The notes: generated from the letters alone by a model not told the origin. Positions 25,101 through 33,663 are shown, counted from the first letter of the stretch. The stretch: DNA of 64,000 nucleotides from Gallionellales bacterium 39-52-133 (GCA_002278935.1 NCJL01000004.1:186001-250000), one strand, 5' to 3'. Made by a program: numbers and translations.

Positions 25101-27747
25101 GGCTGAAATAAAACGCGCCGGCGATTATCTGTTGAGCCTGATGAACGATATTCTTGATCTGTCGCGCATCGAGGCGGGCAAGCTGAGGCTTGAGCCTGAA
25201 ACAGTAGCGCTGTCGGAGGTGCTGGAAAATTGCCAGGCTCACAATGCCCAGGCAGCGGCTGCGCGCAAAGTAACACTGAATCTGGATAGCAGTTGTGATG
25301 TTCATTTTGTCACGGCCGATAAACGCGCGCTATTGCAGGTATTGAATAACCTGATTTCCAATGCAATTAAATATAACCGTGCTGACGGACGCGTTAATGT
25401 GTCCTGCCACGAAGCTATGCCCGGCAGGGTCAGGATATTGGTAATGGATACCGGTATAGGTATCCCCGCCGAGAAGCAGTCGCAGCTGTTTGAGTCCTTT
25501 AATCGCCTCGGTGCAGAAATGAGCAACATCGAGGGAACAGGCATCGGCCTGGTGATTTCCCGCAAATTGATAGAAAGCATGGGTGGCTCAATCGGTGTCG
25601 AAAGCGTGCATGGTCTGGGCAGCACGTTCTGGATGGAACTGCCGCTGATAAAAAATTCGGAACGCGGTGCGTCTGTCTCGGCAGGCAGAGCCGCAATTGA
25701 CCGGGAAGCCAGTGTGTCTGGCAAGGCGCCGCACATACTGGTGGCCGAAGACTATGTGCCCAACCAGAAAGTGCTGCTGCTGCAACTGCAAACCATGGGT
25801 TGCGAGGTGGATATCGCAGCGGACGGTGCGGTTGCGCTGAAGATGTGGCATAACAAACCATATGACCTGATCCTGACCGATATTGATATGCCGGTGATGA
25901 ACGGTGCGGAGCTTGCAAAAGCGGTACGCATGGAGGAGCGCGGCAAGGGGAAGCGCATTCCTATTGTTGCTATTACTGCGGTCAGTTCAAGTGCGGAACT
26001 GAAGAACTACAAAACGGCGGGAATCGACGAGGTGCTGGGCAAGCCGCTTTCGATGGATATATTGAGAGGTGGCATGATGCGCTGGCTGGGTGAGATTGCT
26101 GGCAGGACCGGACAATCACCTTTGCCAGAGGCTGTTTCCGGGTCGGACAAGCATGCCGGCGATGCAATTCTTGACCTGAATTATCTTTACCATATTCTCG
26201 GCCAGGTTGATCTGGAGCAGGCCAGACTCTTGCTGGATACATTTATGCGCACGGCGGAAGAAGGCTTGCAGGCACTCGCTGGCCAAATAAATAATCCTGC
26301 GGCCGTGGCCAAAGAAATGCACAAGCAGAAGTCCTCGGCCAGAACGGTGGGTGCGCTGCGTTATGCAAACCTGGCCGCCCTGCTTGAGCAAAAAACCAAG
26401 GACAGGCACTTTAACGGTATTGCAGCCGCGCTTGCCGAATTGCGCAACGCGCTGGGCGAAGTGGTGGTCGCCTCGGCTAATCTGCTTGAAGCAACCCGGG
26501 CTCCGGCCGCCGAATCTTCATCCGCATCGGCGGCTGCGAGCCTGGGCAGCGTTGTCTGCCATTCTGCACTGGTGGTAGATGACGATATGGTGGTGTTGCA
26601 GCAAGTGAAATCCATGCTGGACAAGCTGGGCGTCACCGAGGTGTTGACAGCGGCAAACGGCCTGGAAGCGAGCAAGATACTGAGCGCGCGCGCCGGACAG
26701 ATCGAGGTGCTGGTTTGCGATCTCAGTATGCCCGAGATGGATGGAGTTGAGCTGATACGCGGGTTTGGCAAAATCGGATTCAAGGGAGGCCTGATTCTAA
26801 TCAGTGGCGCGGACGAAAAAATTATCAGCACTGTAAACAAGCTGGCAGTGCTGCAGGGAGTGCGGGTGCTGGGGCAGTTGCAAAAACCTGTGAGCGCTGC
26901 CCAGCTGGCTATCCTGCTGGCGAATACCGCAGACCTGCCGGCGGAGGAATCCCGGACCGCCGTCGGCCCGGTGGTGTCTAGAGACGCGATCCGGGCGGCG
27001 ATGGCGGCCGGGGAGTTCTCCGTCTGGTTCCAGCCCAAGGTCGATGCCGTCAGCTTGCGCGCGGTGGGCATCGAGGCGCTGGCGCGCTGGCAGTTGCCCG
27101 GCGGCAAGTTCATTCCTCCCGATAATTTTATTACAGTGGCCGAGCGCGAAGGCCTGATAGGCGAGCTGTCGCAGATGCTGGTTTCCATCGCGCTGACCGA
27201 GGGCGCCAGACTGTTTGCGGCGGGATTTCCTCTGAAAATTGCGATTAATCTTTCCGGCAGCTGGCTGAATGACTTGAGTCTGCCGGACTTCATTCTTTCA
27301 AATACACGGCTGGCCGGTTTGCGTGCTATTGACGTGATACTGGAGGTAACAGAAACAGGTGTGATGGAAGATTTGACCACTGCGCTGGATGTGTTGTCGC
27401 GCTTGCGCCTGAAGGGATTCGGTTTGTCGATAGACGATTTTGGCATAGGCTATTCATCATTTGAGCAGCTGGGCCGGATTCCCTTTACAGAGATGAAGCT
27501 GGATCGCAGCTTTGTCAACAAGGGCGTCAACGATGCGGCTGCGCGGGCTATACTTGAAAGCAGTATGGATATGGCACACAAGCTGAAGTTGTCGACTGTG
27601 GCCGAGGGGGTGGAAACCGAGCTCGATCTCAAGCTGGTGCGCAGCCTGGGTTGTGATCTGGTGCAGGGTTATTTTGTCGCAAAACCAATGCCGGTACAGG
27701 ATTTGATCGTGTGGCTGGAAAACGAAAAAAACCAGAAAAGAAAATGA
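22147..27747 (+). CDS. Giant hybrid kinase with Hpt, two receivers and an EAL domain
   Basis: 1866 residues from ATG 22147. Order: membrane helix 12-34; Cache-like periplasmic sensor; membrane helix near 315-335; HAMP about 338-400; four PAS domains about 411-911; HisKA with H955 ('MSHELRTPLNAILGYAQLM'); HATPase about 1051-1165; receiver with D1245 in 'LTDIDMPVMN'; Hpt with H1392 in 'MHKQKSSARTVGALRYA'; second receiver about 1473-1593 ('LVCDLSMPEMDG'); EAL about 1612-1862. EAL residues for c-di-GMP hydrolysis all appear: 'IEALARW', 'INLSG', 'EVTETG', 'IDDFGIGYSS', 'MKLDRSF', 'VAEGVET', 'GYFVAKPM'. It therefore seems to carry a full phosphorelay and its own output. 4-bp overlaps on both sides tie it to the binding protein and to the PP2C regulator. 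Confidence 0.93.
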   Translation: MKFHSITQRFLFWFVLIFLLPVVLISYILLQAFERELKLTVTRQISAIADKKVDQVNDFLGELTRDAVVKSQSDTMRTAMGEYVKVSSRNGFDSDAYRRVNDRYQEYFRRFVSSAGYYDAFLVSPQGTVVYSYKHEADFSTNLLTGPYRNSGLGKSVRNALNTLESNISEFGFYAPSGNAIAAFVAVSMVINGRVEGVLALQIDNVRVFEVMLDKTGLGNSGETVVARLKDERTALVVAPLNLEPDAAEKREISLDSPDSAAPLINALNGARGSDFEMDYNGVPVVAAWRYLPRMKWGMVVKMDTAEALMPFYRVRRFALLVLVPAILVAFGGALMLGRRVIVPLQNLSNSARALAAGKFDQRVPVERGDELGQLAMSFNAMAERLQSSYANLEQQIEQRTAELSQSLNEMVVKDSAIASAINAIAIAGLDGKLSYVNQAFADMWRLQGPQEAIGRSVLAFWNKEGDALQVMKALQNRGHWQGELRARLGDGGLADMQLSAHMVLDDAGNALCMMASFVDVTARNLAQQELLRSEALLDSLVQNMPAMVFLKRASDLRFEKLNRAGEQLLGYTEQELYGKNDYDFFPGEQADAFTANDRTVLASKQLLDIPQEAIVTRGGEIKTLHTLKIGIYNPEGEPTHLLGVSIDISEQKRIAAALQSERDFATSLVNMAPVIVLMLGKDGEIQFVNPYFEQLSGYRLEEVRGKNWFSTFIPGYDQVRIRQLFQDAAHGMPARGNINSIVVCSGAEIEVEWSDQPMYDQQGNITAILAIGQDVTARNLMEKALISSTTRLKEAQRIAQLGSWELNLLTGELIWSDEIFRLFEIDKSRFSANYEAFLQAIHPDDREKVNQAYTESLKDRKPYEIVHRLLMSDGRIKWVQEMCESEFDADNKPLRSIGTVQDITERKQIEELLRNTNDELERRVEQRTNLLRAAKEDAEQANKSKSLFLTSMSHELRTPLNAILGYAQLMQIDSSLSPEVKENAAEIKRAGDYLLSLMNDILDLSRIEAGKLRLEPETVALSEVLENCQAHNAQAAAARKVTLNLDSSCDVHFVTADKRALLQVLNNLISNAIKYNRADGRVNVSCHEAMPGRVRILVMDTGIGIPAEKQSQLFESFNRLGAEMSNIEGTGIGLVISRKLIESMGGSIGVESVHGLGSTFWMELPLIKNSERGASVSAGRAAIDREASVSGKAPHILVAEDYVPNQKVLLLQLQTMGCEVDIAADGAVALKMWHNKPYDLILTDIDMPVMNGAELAKAVRMEERGKGKRIPIVAITAVSSSAELKNYKTAGIDEVLGKPLSMDILRGGMMRWLGEIAGRTGQSPLPEAVSGSDKHAGDAILDLNYLYHILGQVDLEQARLLLDTFMRTAEEGLQALAGQINNPAAVAKEMHKQKSSARTVGALRYANLAALLEQKTKDRHFNGIAAALAELRNALGEVVVASANLLEATRAPAAESSSASAAASLGSVVCHSALVVDDDMVVLQQVKSMLDKLGVTEVLTAANGLEASKILSARAGQIEVLVCDLSMPEMDGVELIRGFGKIGFKGGLILISGADEKIISTVNKLAVLQGVRVLGQLQKPVSAAQLAILLANTADLPAEESRTAVGPVVSRDAIRAAMAAGEFSVWFQPKVDAVSLRAVGIEALARWQLPGGKFIPPDNFITVAEREGLIGELSQMLVSIALTEGARLFAAGFPLKIAINLSGSWLNDLSLPDFILSNTRLAGLRAIDVILEVTETGVMEDLTTALDVLSRLRLKGFGLSIDDFGIGYSSFEQLGRIPFTEMKLDRSFVNKGVNDAAARAILESSMDMAHKLKLSTVAEGVETELDLKLVRSLGCDLVQGYFVAKPMPVQDLIVWLENEKNQKRK

Positions 27748-28919
27748 TCATGGATGTAAAAAATATTATTCACGGCAGAGGTTATGCGCACCTGAAAATA
27801 CTGATAGCGGACGATACTTCGGCCAATCTGGATTTGATGGTGGCAGTGTTGTCCCATGCGGGCCACCATGTGGTGACAGTCAATACCGGGGAAGACGCTA
27901 TTTTGAGTTTTCAGGCCGAGCGTCCCGATGTGGTGCTGATGGATGTGATGATGCCGGGTATCGGTGGTATTGAAGCCACGCGACGCATTCGTGCGCTGGC
28001 CCCCGATCACTGGGTCCCCATTATATTTATCAGCGCCCTGAATCACCGCGATGACATGGTGCTTGGCCTTGAAGCGGGGGGTGACGATTATCTGGGCAAG
28101 CCTATTGATGTTGTGTTGTTGCTGGCCAAGATTAATGCAACGCAGCGCATTGTGGAGCTGGAAGACAGGTTGCGACTGAGTAATGCACAACTCAAAGCCT
28201 ACCGTGACCATTCCGAACGCGAACTGGGTATGGCGCGCGATCTGATGGAGCAAATGGTGGCAGTCTCGTCCATGCAGCTGCCCGGCGTGGAGTTGTGGCT
28301 CAAGCCGGCAGCTAATCTGGGCGGTGATTTGCTGATTACCCAGCAGTTCAATCAGGAGCGGGATTATATTTTGCTCGCCGATGCGATGGGCCATGGTTTG
28401 TCGGCTGCGTTTCCACTGGTGCCACTGGTGCAGGTTTTTTCCGATATTGCGCGCTCGGGTAAATCTGTGCCGATGCTTGTGCGGGAAATGAATGCGCGTT
28501 TGTCGACCTTGCTGCCGGTGGGAAATTTTGTTGCCGTGACGCTGATCAGTGTGGACCGGCGACATCGTTTTATTGAAATATGGAACGGCGGTAATCCGCC
28601 TGTCCTGCTTGGTACGGGTTTGGGTAAGGTGACAAAAAAATTCAAGTCGCGCCATTTGTCCCTCGGAATTTTGCGCAGCGATGATTTTGATGACAGTACG
28701 GAAACTTTTCAGTGGAAGGGTGAGTGTTGTCTGACGTTATATTCCGATGGCCTGGCAGATGCAATTAGCGCGGATGGCATTGAATTTGGGGAGAAGGGAA
28801 TAATTGATGCCTTGCAGCGTTCCTGTTCGCATCAGTCGTTGAAATCGGCCATTCTGGCGCATATCGGCGAACACGGCGCAAGCGATGATATCTCGCTTGC
28901 CACAATCAAGCTGCAATAA
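27744..28919 (+). CDS. Response regulator with PP2C/SpoIIE-type phosphatase output
   Basis: 391 residues from ATG 27744 (a second ATG at 27750). Receiver about 16-135 with D67 in 'VVLMDVMMPGIGG' and Lys in 'YLGKPI'; coiled linker about 131-172; then a SpoIIE/PP2C-like Ser/Thr phosphatase with the metal-binding Asp positions in 'NLGGDLL', 'LADAMGHGLSAAF', 'YSDGLADAI' and 'GASDDISLATIKL'. It is the RsbU/RssB-relative type that usually dephosphorylates an anti-sigma-factor antagonist; no such partner is seen here. Start overlaps the stop of the giant kinase by 4 bp, so it is the likely final target of this locus. Confidence 0.92.
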   Translation: MIMDVKNIIHGRGYAHLKILIADDTSANLDLMVAVLSHAGHHVVTVNTGEDAILSFQAERPDVVLMDVMMPGIGGIEATRRIRALAPDHWVPIIFISALNHRDDMVLGLEAGGDDYLGKPIDVVLLLAKINATQRIVELEDRLRLSNAQLKAYRDHSERELGMARDLMEQMVAVSSMQLPGVELWLKPAANLGGDLLITQQFNQERDYILLADAMGHGLSAAFPLVPLVQVFSDIARSGKSVPMLVREMNARLSTLLPVGNFVAVTLISVDRRHRFIEIWNGGNPPVLLGTGLGKVTKKFKSRHLSLGILRSDDFDDSTETFQWKGECCLTLYSDGLADAISADGIEFGEKGIIDALQRSCSHQSLKSAILAHIGEHGASDDISLATIKLQ

Positions 28920-28930
28920 TCCTGTAGCAA

Positions 28931-29076
28931 GCAGTTATCCACAGATTAAACAACGAGCAAGATTGAATAACTGCAGCATCAATTGGGTGATATTCGGTTC
29001 AGCCGTAACCGGATGTGAATCTGTGTACCCTAAAGGGCACAAGAACCTCTTCGAGGTAATCTGTGGATAAAGCTGC
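28931..29076. repeat. CACAGATT-family inverted repeat with two DnaA-box sequences
   Basis: TTATCCACAGATTA at 28935-28948 and its exact reverse complement at 29057-29070, about 108 nt apart; the flanking GCAG/CTGC also pairs with one bulged base. Each arm includes a perfect consensus DnaA box (28935-28943 and 29062-29070). Inside is 'GTGAATCTGTGT' (another family word) and a small ACCTC-TTC-GAGGT hairpin at 29045-29057. No gene is encoded between 28920 and 29208. Likely an intergenic repeat related to 2306-2368. Confidence 0.65.
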
Positions 29077-29090
29077 GGCTTTTGGGATAA

Positions 29091-29162
29091 TACCCTCCCC
29101 CTTCGTATCACCCTTGCCCCTGCCCCTTTCTCCCGTATGCGGGAGAGGGTGATGAGAGGGTA
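29091..29162. repeat. REP-like GC-rich nested inverted repeat
   Basis: Arms TACCCTC (29091-29097) and GAGGGTA (29156-29162), inner ATCACCC (29107-29113) and GGGTGAT (29147-29153), and a central CTCCCG-TATG-CGGGAG hairpin (29130-29145). This type of 'ccctc...gggag' palindrome is a common dispersed extragenic repeat. It lies about 45 bp ahead of aroC. Confidence 0.5.
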
Positions 29163-29208
29163 GGTAAGCTTATGTTAAACTCGCGTCGTTAATTAATAGA
29201 GCACTGCC

Positions 29209-30306
29209 ATGTCTGGAAATATCTTCGGTAATTTATTCAGTGTCACCTCATTCGGTGAGTCGCACGGTCCCGCGATCGGTTGTGTGGTGGATGGCTGTCC
29301 GCCCGGCATGGAGATTTCAACCGACTATATCCAGCATGAGCTGGACAGGCGCAAACCAGGCACCTCGCGTCATGTCACGCAACGGCGCGAATCTGATTCG
29401 GTGGAAATTCTTTCCGGCGTATATGAAGGCAAGACTACCGGCACGCCCATTGCGCTGCTGATACGCAATGAAGACCAGCGCAGCAAGGATTACAGCAATA
29501 TTTCCGACAGCTTCCGTCCCGGCCATGCCGACTATACCTACTGGCAAAAATACGGCGTGCGTGATCCGCGCGGAGGGGGGCGTTCCTCCGCGCGCGAAAC
29601 GGCGGTGCGCGTGGCAGCCGGGGCGATTGCAAAGAAATGGCTGCATGAGCGTTACGGCGTGGTGATACGCGGTTTTATGGCGCAACTGGGTGAAATTGTG
29701 GTCCCGTTCAAGAGTTGGGAAGGGGTGAATGAAAATCCATTCTTTGTTGCCGATGCAGCTTATGTGTCCCGGCTTGAAGAGTATATGGATGCGCTGCGCA
29801 AGTCGGGAGACTCCATCGGTGCCAGGTTGACGGTTGTTGCGGAAAACGTGCCGGTAGGCTGGGGCGAGCCGGTGTATGACAGGCTTGATGCGGATATCGC
29901 GCACGCGATGATGGGTATCAATGCTGCCAAGGGCGTGGAGATTGGAGCGGGTTTTGGCTGTGTCACGCAGCGCGGCAGTGAGCACGGCGATGAGTTGACT
30001 CCGCAGGGCTTTTTGTCCAATCACGCGGGCGGTGTGCTGGGGGGGATTTCGACCGGTCAGGACATCGTTGCGCATGTCGCAATCAAGCCCACTTCCAGCA
30101 TCCGCATTCCGCGCCACTCAATCAACAAACAGGGCGAGCCGGTGATGGTGGAAACGCACGGTCGCCATGATCCCTGTGTTGGCATACGCGCCACGCCAAT
30201 TGCCGAAGCAATGCTGGCACTGGTATTGATTGAGCATGCGCTGCGCCACCGTGCGCAGAATGCAGATGTGGTGTGTCCTACACCGAAGATTCCCGGGAAG
30301 ATTTAA
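29209..30306 (+). CDS. aroC: Chorismate synthase
   Basis: 365 residues. The family signatures are intact: '[18 protein letters not shown]' near residue 17, '[23 protein letters not shown]' (here split) near 105-127, and '[13 protein letters not shown]' near the C-terminus. The enzyme is FMN-dependent and converts 5-enolpyruvylshikimate-3-phosphate to chorismate, the last shared step of aromatic synthesis. It appears monocistronic and converges with the glycosyltransferase gene. Confidence 0.97.
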   Translation: MSGNIFGNLFSVTSFGESHGPAIGCVVDGCPPGMEISTDYIQHELDRRKPGTSRHVTQRRESDSVEILSGVYEGKTTGTPIALLIRNEDQRSKDYSNISDSFRPGHADYTYWQKYGVRDPRGGGRSSARETAVRVAAGAIAKKWLHERYGVVIRGFMAQLGEIVVPFKSWEGVNENPFFVADAAYVSRLEEYMDALRKSGDSIGARLTVVAENVPVGWGEPVYDRLDADIAHAMMGINAAKGVEIGAGFGCVTQRGSEHGDELTPQGFLSNHAGGVLGGISTGQDIVAHVAIKPTSSIRIPRHSINKQGEPVMVETHGRHDPCVGIRATPIAEAMLALVLIEHALRHRAQNADVVCPTPKIPGKI

Positions 30307-30331
30307 GGATCAAGGTTCAAGGTATTCGTTT

Positions 30332-31996
30332 TTAACTTGCGCCTTGTACCTTGCTGCTTGCACCAGCATTTTTCTGATAAAGATAATACCTGTCACCCTT
30401 CTGCCCTTTTCTGCCACCCGTCCATATAATTTTCCACTCACCCTTTAGCTGATCGGATCTGGACAGGTTACCCTGGGTTAACAGCAGTTTGCAATGTTTC
30501 TCGCCACCAGGCCTGGTCAAAATGTTGCCGAAATAATGCAACATCGCTTTTTGTCCGTCACCCAGATAGCGGCTGGCGATGCAGCCGCGTTCCTGTGGCA
30601 ATGCCCCCGCCAGCGAGACGACCATGCTGCGGTAGCTTTTGTTGAAGTCCAGCCATGGTAGCCACAGGGTCATGACCAATACCCACAGCAGTGTTACGCC
30701 GGCTGCCCAGTTAATCACCGAGCGCCGCATGGAGCGACCCACTCTCCATACCAGCAGCAACCAGAGTATCGTCACGGTTAACGCAATCAGGAACGGCACA
30801 AGGTCAAATTTTGTCACAAATTCCGATTGATATTCCTTGAGCCAGCGCGAGACTCTGGTGCTTTGACCTGTTATCAGGCTGGCCCAGCTCCACCACAGGA
30901 GAATGGCAATGAAGCCAAAAGTGATGATGCCAAAGCGGTCGAGCGCATTGGCTGCCCCACGGCGCAAAGAGGGCAGTGCCATGGTGGCCAGCAGCACGAT
31001 GGGCAGCAGCAGGGGAAGTGCAAACAATTCCTCAATGTTGGGCACAAAACTCAAGGCGATCAGCATGACCAGCAGGCTCAACAGCAATAACTGGCCTTCG
31101 CGCTGCTGCAGTATTTTTTTGCGGCCGTCCCACACCCCCCATGCTGCCAGCGGCAATGCCGGCCACGCAAACCAGGGCAGCAGGTTTAGATAGAATAAGG
31201 AGTCGGAATACTTTCCACCTTGGGCGTAAACCAGCCAGTTGCCGATATTTTGCTTCCAGGCCCATTCCATAAATAGCTCGGGGGAACGCTGATACAGCAG
31301 GGCGGGCCAGATGCCGAGCCAGGGCAGGGCGCACAAGATTGCGACGGCGAGCGTGGTGAAATATTCCCGTGTGCGCCAGGTGCTGAACGCGGGCAGGAGC
31401 ACACTGACAGACACAAACATTACGGGTGCGATAAAGCCCTTGCTCAGGAAGCCGATGCCGAGCCCCGTACCCAGTAGCAAGCCCGCAAGCAGCGGGCGCC
31501 GCTGGCTGAGCGCATAGCCATATAACATCATGGCACAACCCGCAAGCAGGCCGAGATCAGTGCTCATCAGATGGGCGTTTACCAGCATGCCGAGGCAGCC
31601 GGTCAGGATGATGGCTGCTGCCCAGCCGCGCTCTTTGCCAAATAATTCGCGACCGGCCAGTCCGACGAAAATCAGCGTGAGACCAACAAAAAATCCGCTG
31701 GCAAGGCGGGCGCCATCATGCAGCGGCAGCAGCGGGGCAAAGAGTTGGGCGAAAACGGCGGCAACCATGTAGAACAAAGGCGGCTTGTCCATGTAGGGTT
31801 CGCCCGCGAGCGTGGGAACCAGCCAGTCACCGCTTTGCAGAATGTGGTAAACAAGGCCGAAAGAGTATGCTTCGTCGGGTTTCCACGGGTCATGGCCGAT
31901 CAGTCCGGTCGCAAGCCAGATAAAACATAACAATGCCATCAGTCCGGCCTTGGCAGGCGTAATGGCGGTTTCTTTGAAGTAGGAGTAGGCAAACAT
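30332..31996 (-). CDS. Glycosyltransferase family 39 membrane protein (ArnT-like)
   Basis: 554 residues with about ten to twelve hydrophobic segments. The N-terminus has the GT39/GT-C pattern: a first helix, then 'HDPWKPDEAYSFGLVYHI' (acidic catalytic loop) and 'LAGEPYMDKPPLFYMVA'. ArnT-like enzymes move a sugar or aminoarabinose from undecaprenyl phosphate to lipid A or proteins in the periplasm. The acceptor is unknown. The last residues ('SSKVQGAS') are encoded by a low-complexity CAAGG-type repeat shared with the intergenic DNA, suggesting the original stop was lost. No lipid A modification genes are adjacent. Confidence 0.85.
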   Translation of the reverse strand: MFAYSYFKETAITPAKAGLMALLCFIWLATGLIGHDPWKPDEAYSFGLVYHILQSGDWLVPTLAGEPYMDKPPLFYMVAAVFAQLFAPLLPLHDGARLASGFFVGLTLIFVGLAGRELFGKERGWAAAIILTGCLGMLVNAHLMSTDLGLLAGCAMMLYGYALSQRRPLLAGLLLGTGLGIGFLSKGFIAPVMFVSVSVLLPAFSTWRTREYFTTLAVAILCALPWLGIWPALLYQRSPELFMEWAWKQNIGNWLVYAQGGKYSDSLFYLNLLPWFAWPALPLAAWGVWDGRKKILQQREGQLLLLSLLVMLIALSFVPNIEELFALPLLLPIVLLATMALPSLRRGAANALDRFGIITFGFIAILLWWSWASLITGQSTRVSRWLKEYQSEFVTKFDLVPFLIALTVTILWLLLVWRVGRSMRRSVINWAAGVTLLWVLVMTLWLPWLDFNKSYRSMVVSLAGALPQERGCIASRYLGDGQKAMLHYFGNILTRPGGEKHCKLLLTQGNLSRSDQLKGEWKIIWTGGRKGQKGDRYYLYQKNAGASSKVQGAS

Positions 31997-32130
31997 AGGG
32001 GATGTTATGCGGGGTTTGGTCGTCTGATGAATAAGGCTGCCGAAGCGGGCTTCAGAGTATGAAACGATATATGCACACGGCTTCCAGTCATAAATTCATT
32101 ATGGAGTAATCAATATCATTGCATGGCAAT

Positions 32131-32160
32131 AAAAAAAGGCAGCTAATGCTGCCTTTTTTT
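32131..32160 (-). terminator. Bidirectional intrinsic terminator after rpmE
   Basis: AAAAAAAGGCAGC-TAAT-GCTGCCTTTTTTT: a 6-bp GC-rich stem with a 4-nt loop and A/T runs on both sides, about 22 bp after the rpmE stop. It would stop rpmE transcripts on the minus strand and could also work on the plus strand. Confidence 0.9.
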
Positions 32161-32181
32161 GGTCCTGATCGCAATACCAGC

Positions 32182-32403
32182 TTAAGCTGATTTTGCGGCG
32201 GCTTTGTTGTATTTCTGGTTGAATTTCTCGATGCGACCGGCTGTGTCTACAATTTTCTGTGTTCCTGTGTAGAACGGATGGCATTCAGAGCAAACTTCAA
32301 CATGCATCGTCGGCTTGCTGATGGTTGATTTGGTTTTGAAGGTATTGCCACAGCTGCATGTGACAGCGAGTTCGGTATATTCGGGGTGAATGTTGGTTTT
32401 CAT
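32182..32403 (-). CDS. rpmE: 50S ribosomal protein L31, zinc-binding type
   Basis: 73 residues. N-terminal '[22 protein letters not shown]' (here given in part) and '[24 protein letters not shown]' are the L31 signature. Four Cys in CSC and CSEC arrangements make it the zinc-containing (C+) form, which is exchanged for a zinc-free paralogue in zinc starvation in some bacteria. Ends in an Ala/Lys-rich tail. Followed by a strong terminator; divergent from ispB. Confidence 0.96.
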   Translation of the reverse strand: MKTNIHPEYTELAVTCSCGNTFKTKSTISKPTMHVEVCSECHPFYTGTQKIVDTAGRIEKFNQKYNKAAAKSA

Positions 32404-32685
32404 CTTGGTTTCCTGGTATCAGTTATCGGTGCGGCAAAAGAGTACGCACGCATGAGGGGGCGGATTATCCATGAATGGCAGCTTTTCCGCAAGTTCCCCG
32501 AGCCCTGCGGGAGGAAGGGGGTTTCCCGACAATCGGGTCCCAAAGCCCGGAAAGCGTGATTTTATGCGACAATGCGCGCCACGAAAAAGGTGGTCTTGCC
32601 GCGCCTCTTATAGTGCTTAATAGTCGATCTGTCAGCTTGCTGCCGGACATTCCGGTCTCAACTAATCAATTTTCAGGGTGTATTG

Positions 32686-33654
32686 GTGTCACAAGAAAAT
32701 CTCAAACAATTGATCGCGGATGACATGGAGGCCGTCGACCGGGTGATACGCACCCGCTTGCATTCCGATGTCGCGCTGGTCAGTCAGGTGGGCGAATATA
32801 TCGTCAATGGTGGAGGCAAGCGTTTGCGCCCGGCGCTGGTCGTGTTGTCGGCCAGAGCTTTTGGCTACAGCGGCACTTACCATCATGATCTGGCGGCGGT
32901 GGTTGAATTCATCCATACCGCCACCCTGTTGCACGACGACGTGGTGGACGATTCCGATCTGCGCCGCGGGCGGGCAACTGCGAGTGCCTTGTTTGGCAAT
33001 TCGGCGAGCGTGCTGGTGGGTGATTTTTTGTATTCGCGCGCGTTTCAGATGATGGTGCAAGTGGGCGATATGCGCGTGATGCAAACCTTGGCCGATGCCA
33101 CCAATATCATCGCCGAAGGCGAGGTATTGCAACTGCTGAATTGCCATGATGCGGACGTTGATGCGGAAAACTACCTGCGTGTGATTTACTGCAAGACTGC
33201 CAAGCTGTTTGAGGCCGCGATGCGTCTGGGCGCAATATTGTCAAAAGCCGATCCGGCCAGCGAACAGGCGGTTGCGCAATACGGTGTGCATCTGGGGACG
33301 GCGTTCCAGCTGGTGGATGATGTGCTGGATTACTCGGGTGATGCGCAGGAGATAGGCAAAAATCTGGGCGATGATCTGGCCGAAGGCAAGCCTACCCTGC
33401 CATTGATTTATGCGATGCAGCATGGCAATGCCGCGCAGGCAGCACTGGTGCGCAGCGCGATTGAACAGGGAGACATTACCTTGTTCGATGAGGTGTTGCA
33501 GATCGTGCAGCAGACCGGCGCGCTGGACTATACCCGGCAACAGGCGCAGCGTGAGGCGGATGCCGCCTGTGCCGCACTGGAAGTCTTGCCGGAGACCCGC
33601 TTTAAAACATCGTTAATGGAACTGGCCGCGTTTGCCGCAGCGCGTACATTTTAA
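32686..33654 (+). CDS. ispB: Octaprenyl-type polyprenyl diphosphate synthase
   Basis: 322 residues from GTG 32686 (CAGGG upstream); a TTG one codon earlier is also in frame. Both Asp-rich motifs are present: 'LLHDDVVDDSDLRRGR' (first) near residue 85 and 'QLVDDVLDYSGD' (second) near 210, with 'GGGKRLRPALV' for IPP binding. The enzyme builds the long isoprenoid side chain of ubiquinone/menaquinone. Exact chain length is not deducible from sequence alone. It is divergent from rpmE, and the ispB-gsp neighbourhood is usual in related betaproteobacteria (recollection). Confidence 0.93.
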   Translation: MSQENLKQLIADDMEAVDRVIRTRLHSDVALVSQVGEYIVNGGGKRLRPALVVLSARAFGYSGTYHHDLAAVVEFIHTATLLHDDVVDDSDLRRGRATASALFGNSASVLVGDFLYSRAFQMMVQVGDMRVMQTLADATNIIAEGEVLQLLNCHDADVDAENYLRVIYCKTAKLFEAAMRLGAILSKADPASEQAVAQYGVHLGTAFQLVDDVLDYSGDAQEIGKNLGDDLAEGKPTLPLIYAMQHGNAAQAALVRSAIEQGDITLFDEVLQIVQQTGALDYTRQQAQREADAACAALEVLPETRFKTSLMELAAFAAARTF

Positions 33655-33663
33655 CTGGTTTGC

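Noticed and set aside
28931-29076. Replication origin because of perfect DnaA boxes
   Set aside because: Only two boxes, no dnaA/dnaN/gyrB/parAB nearby, and the boxes belong to a repeat family also present at 2306.
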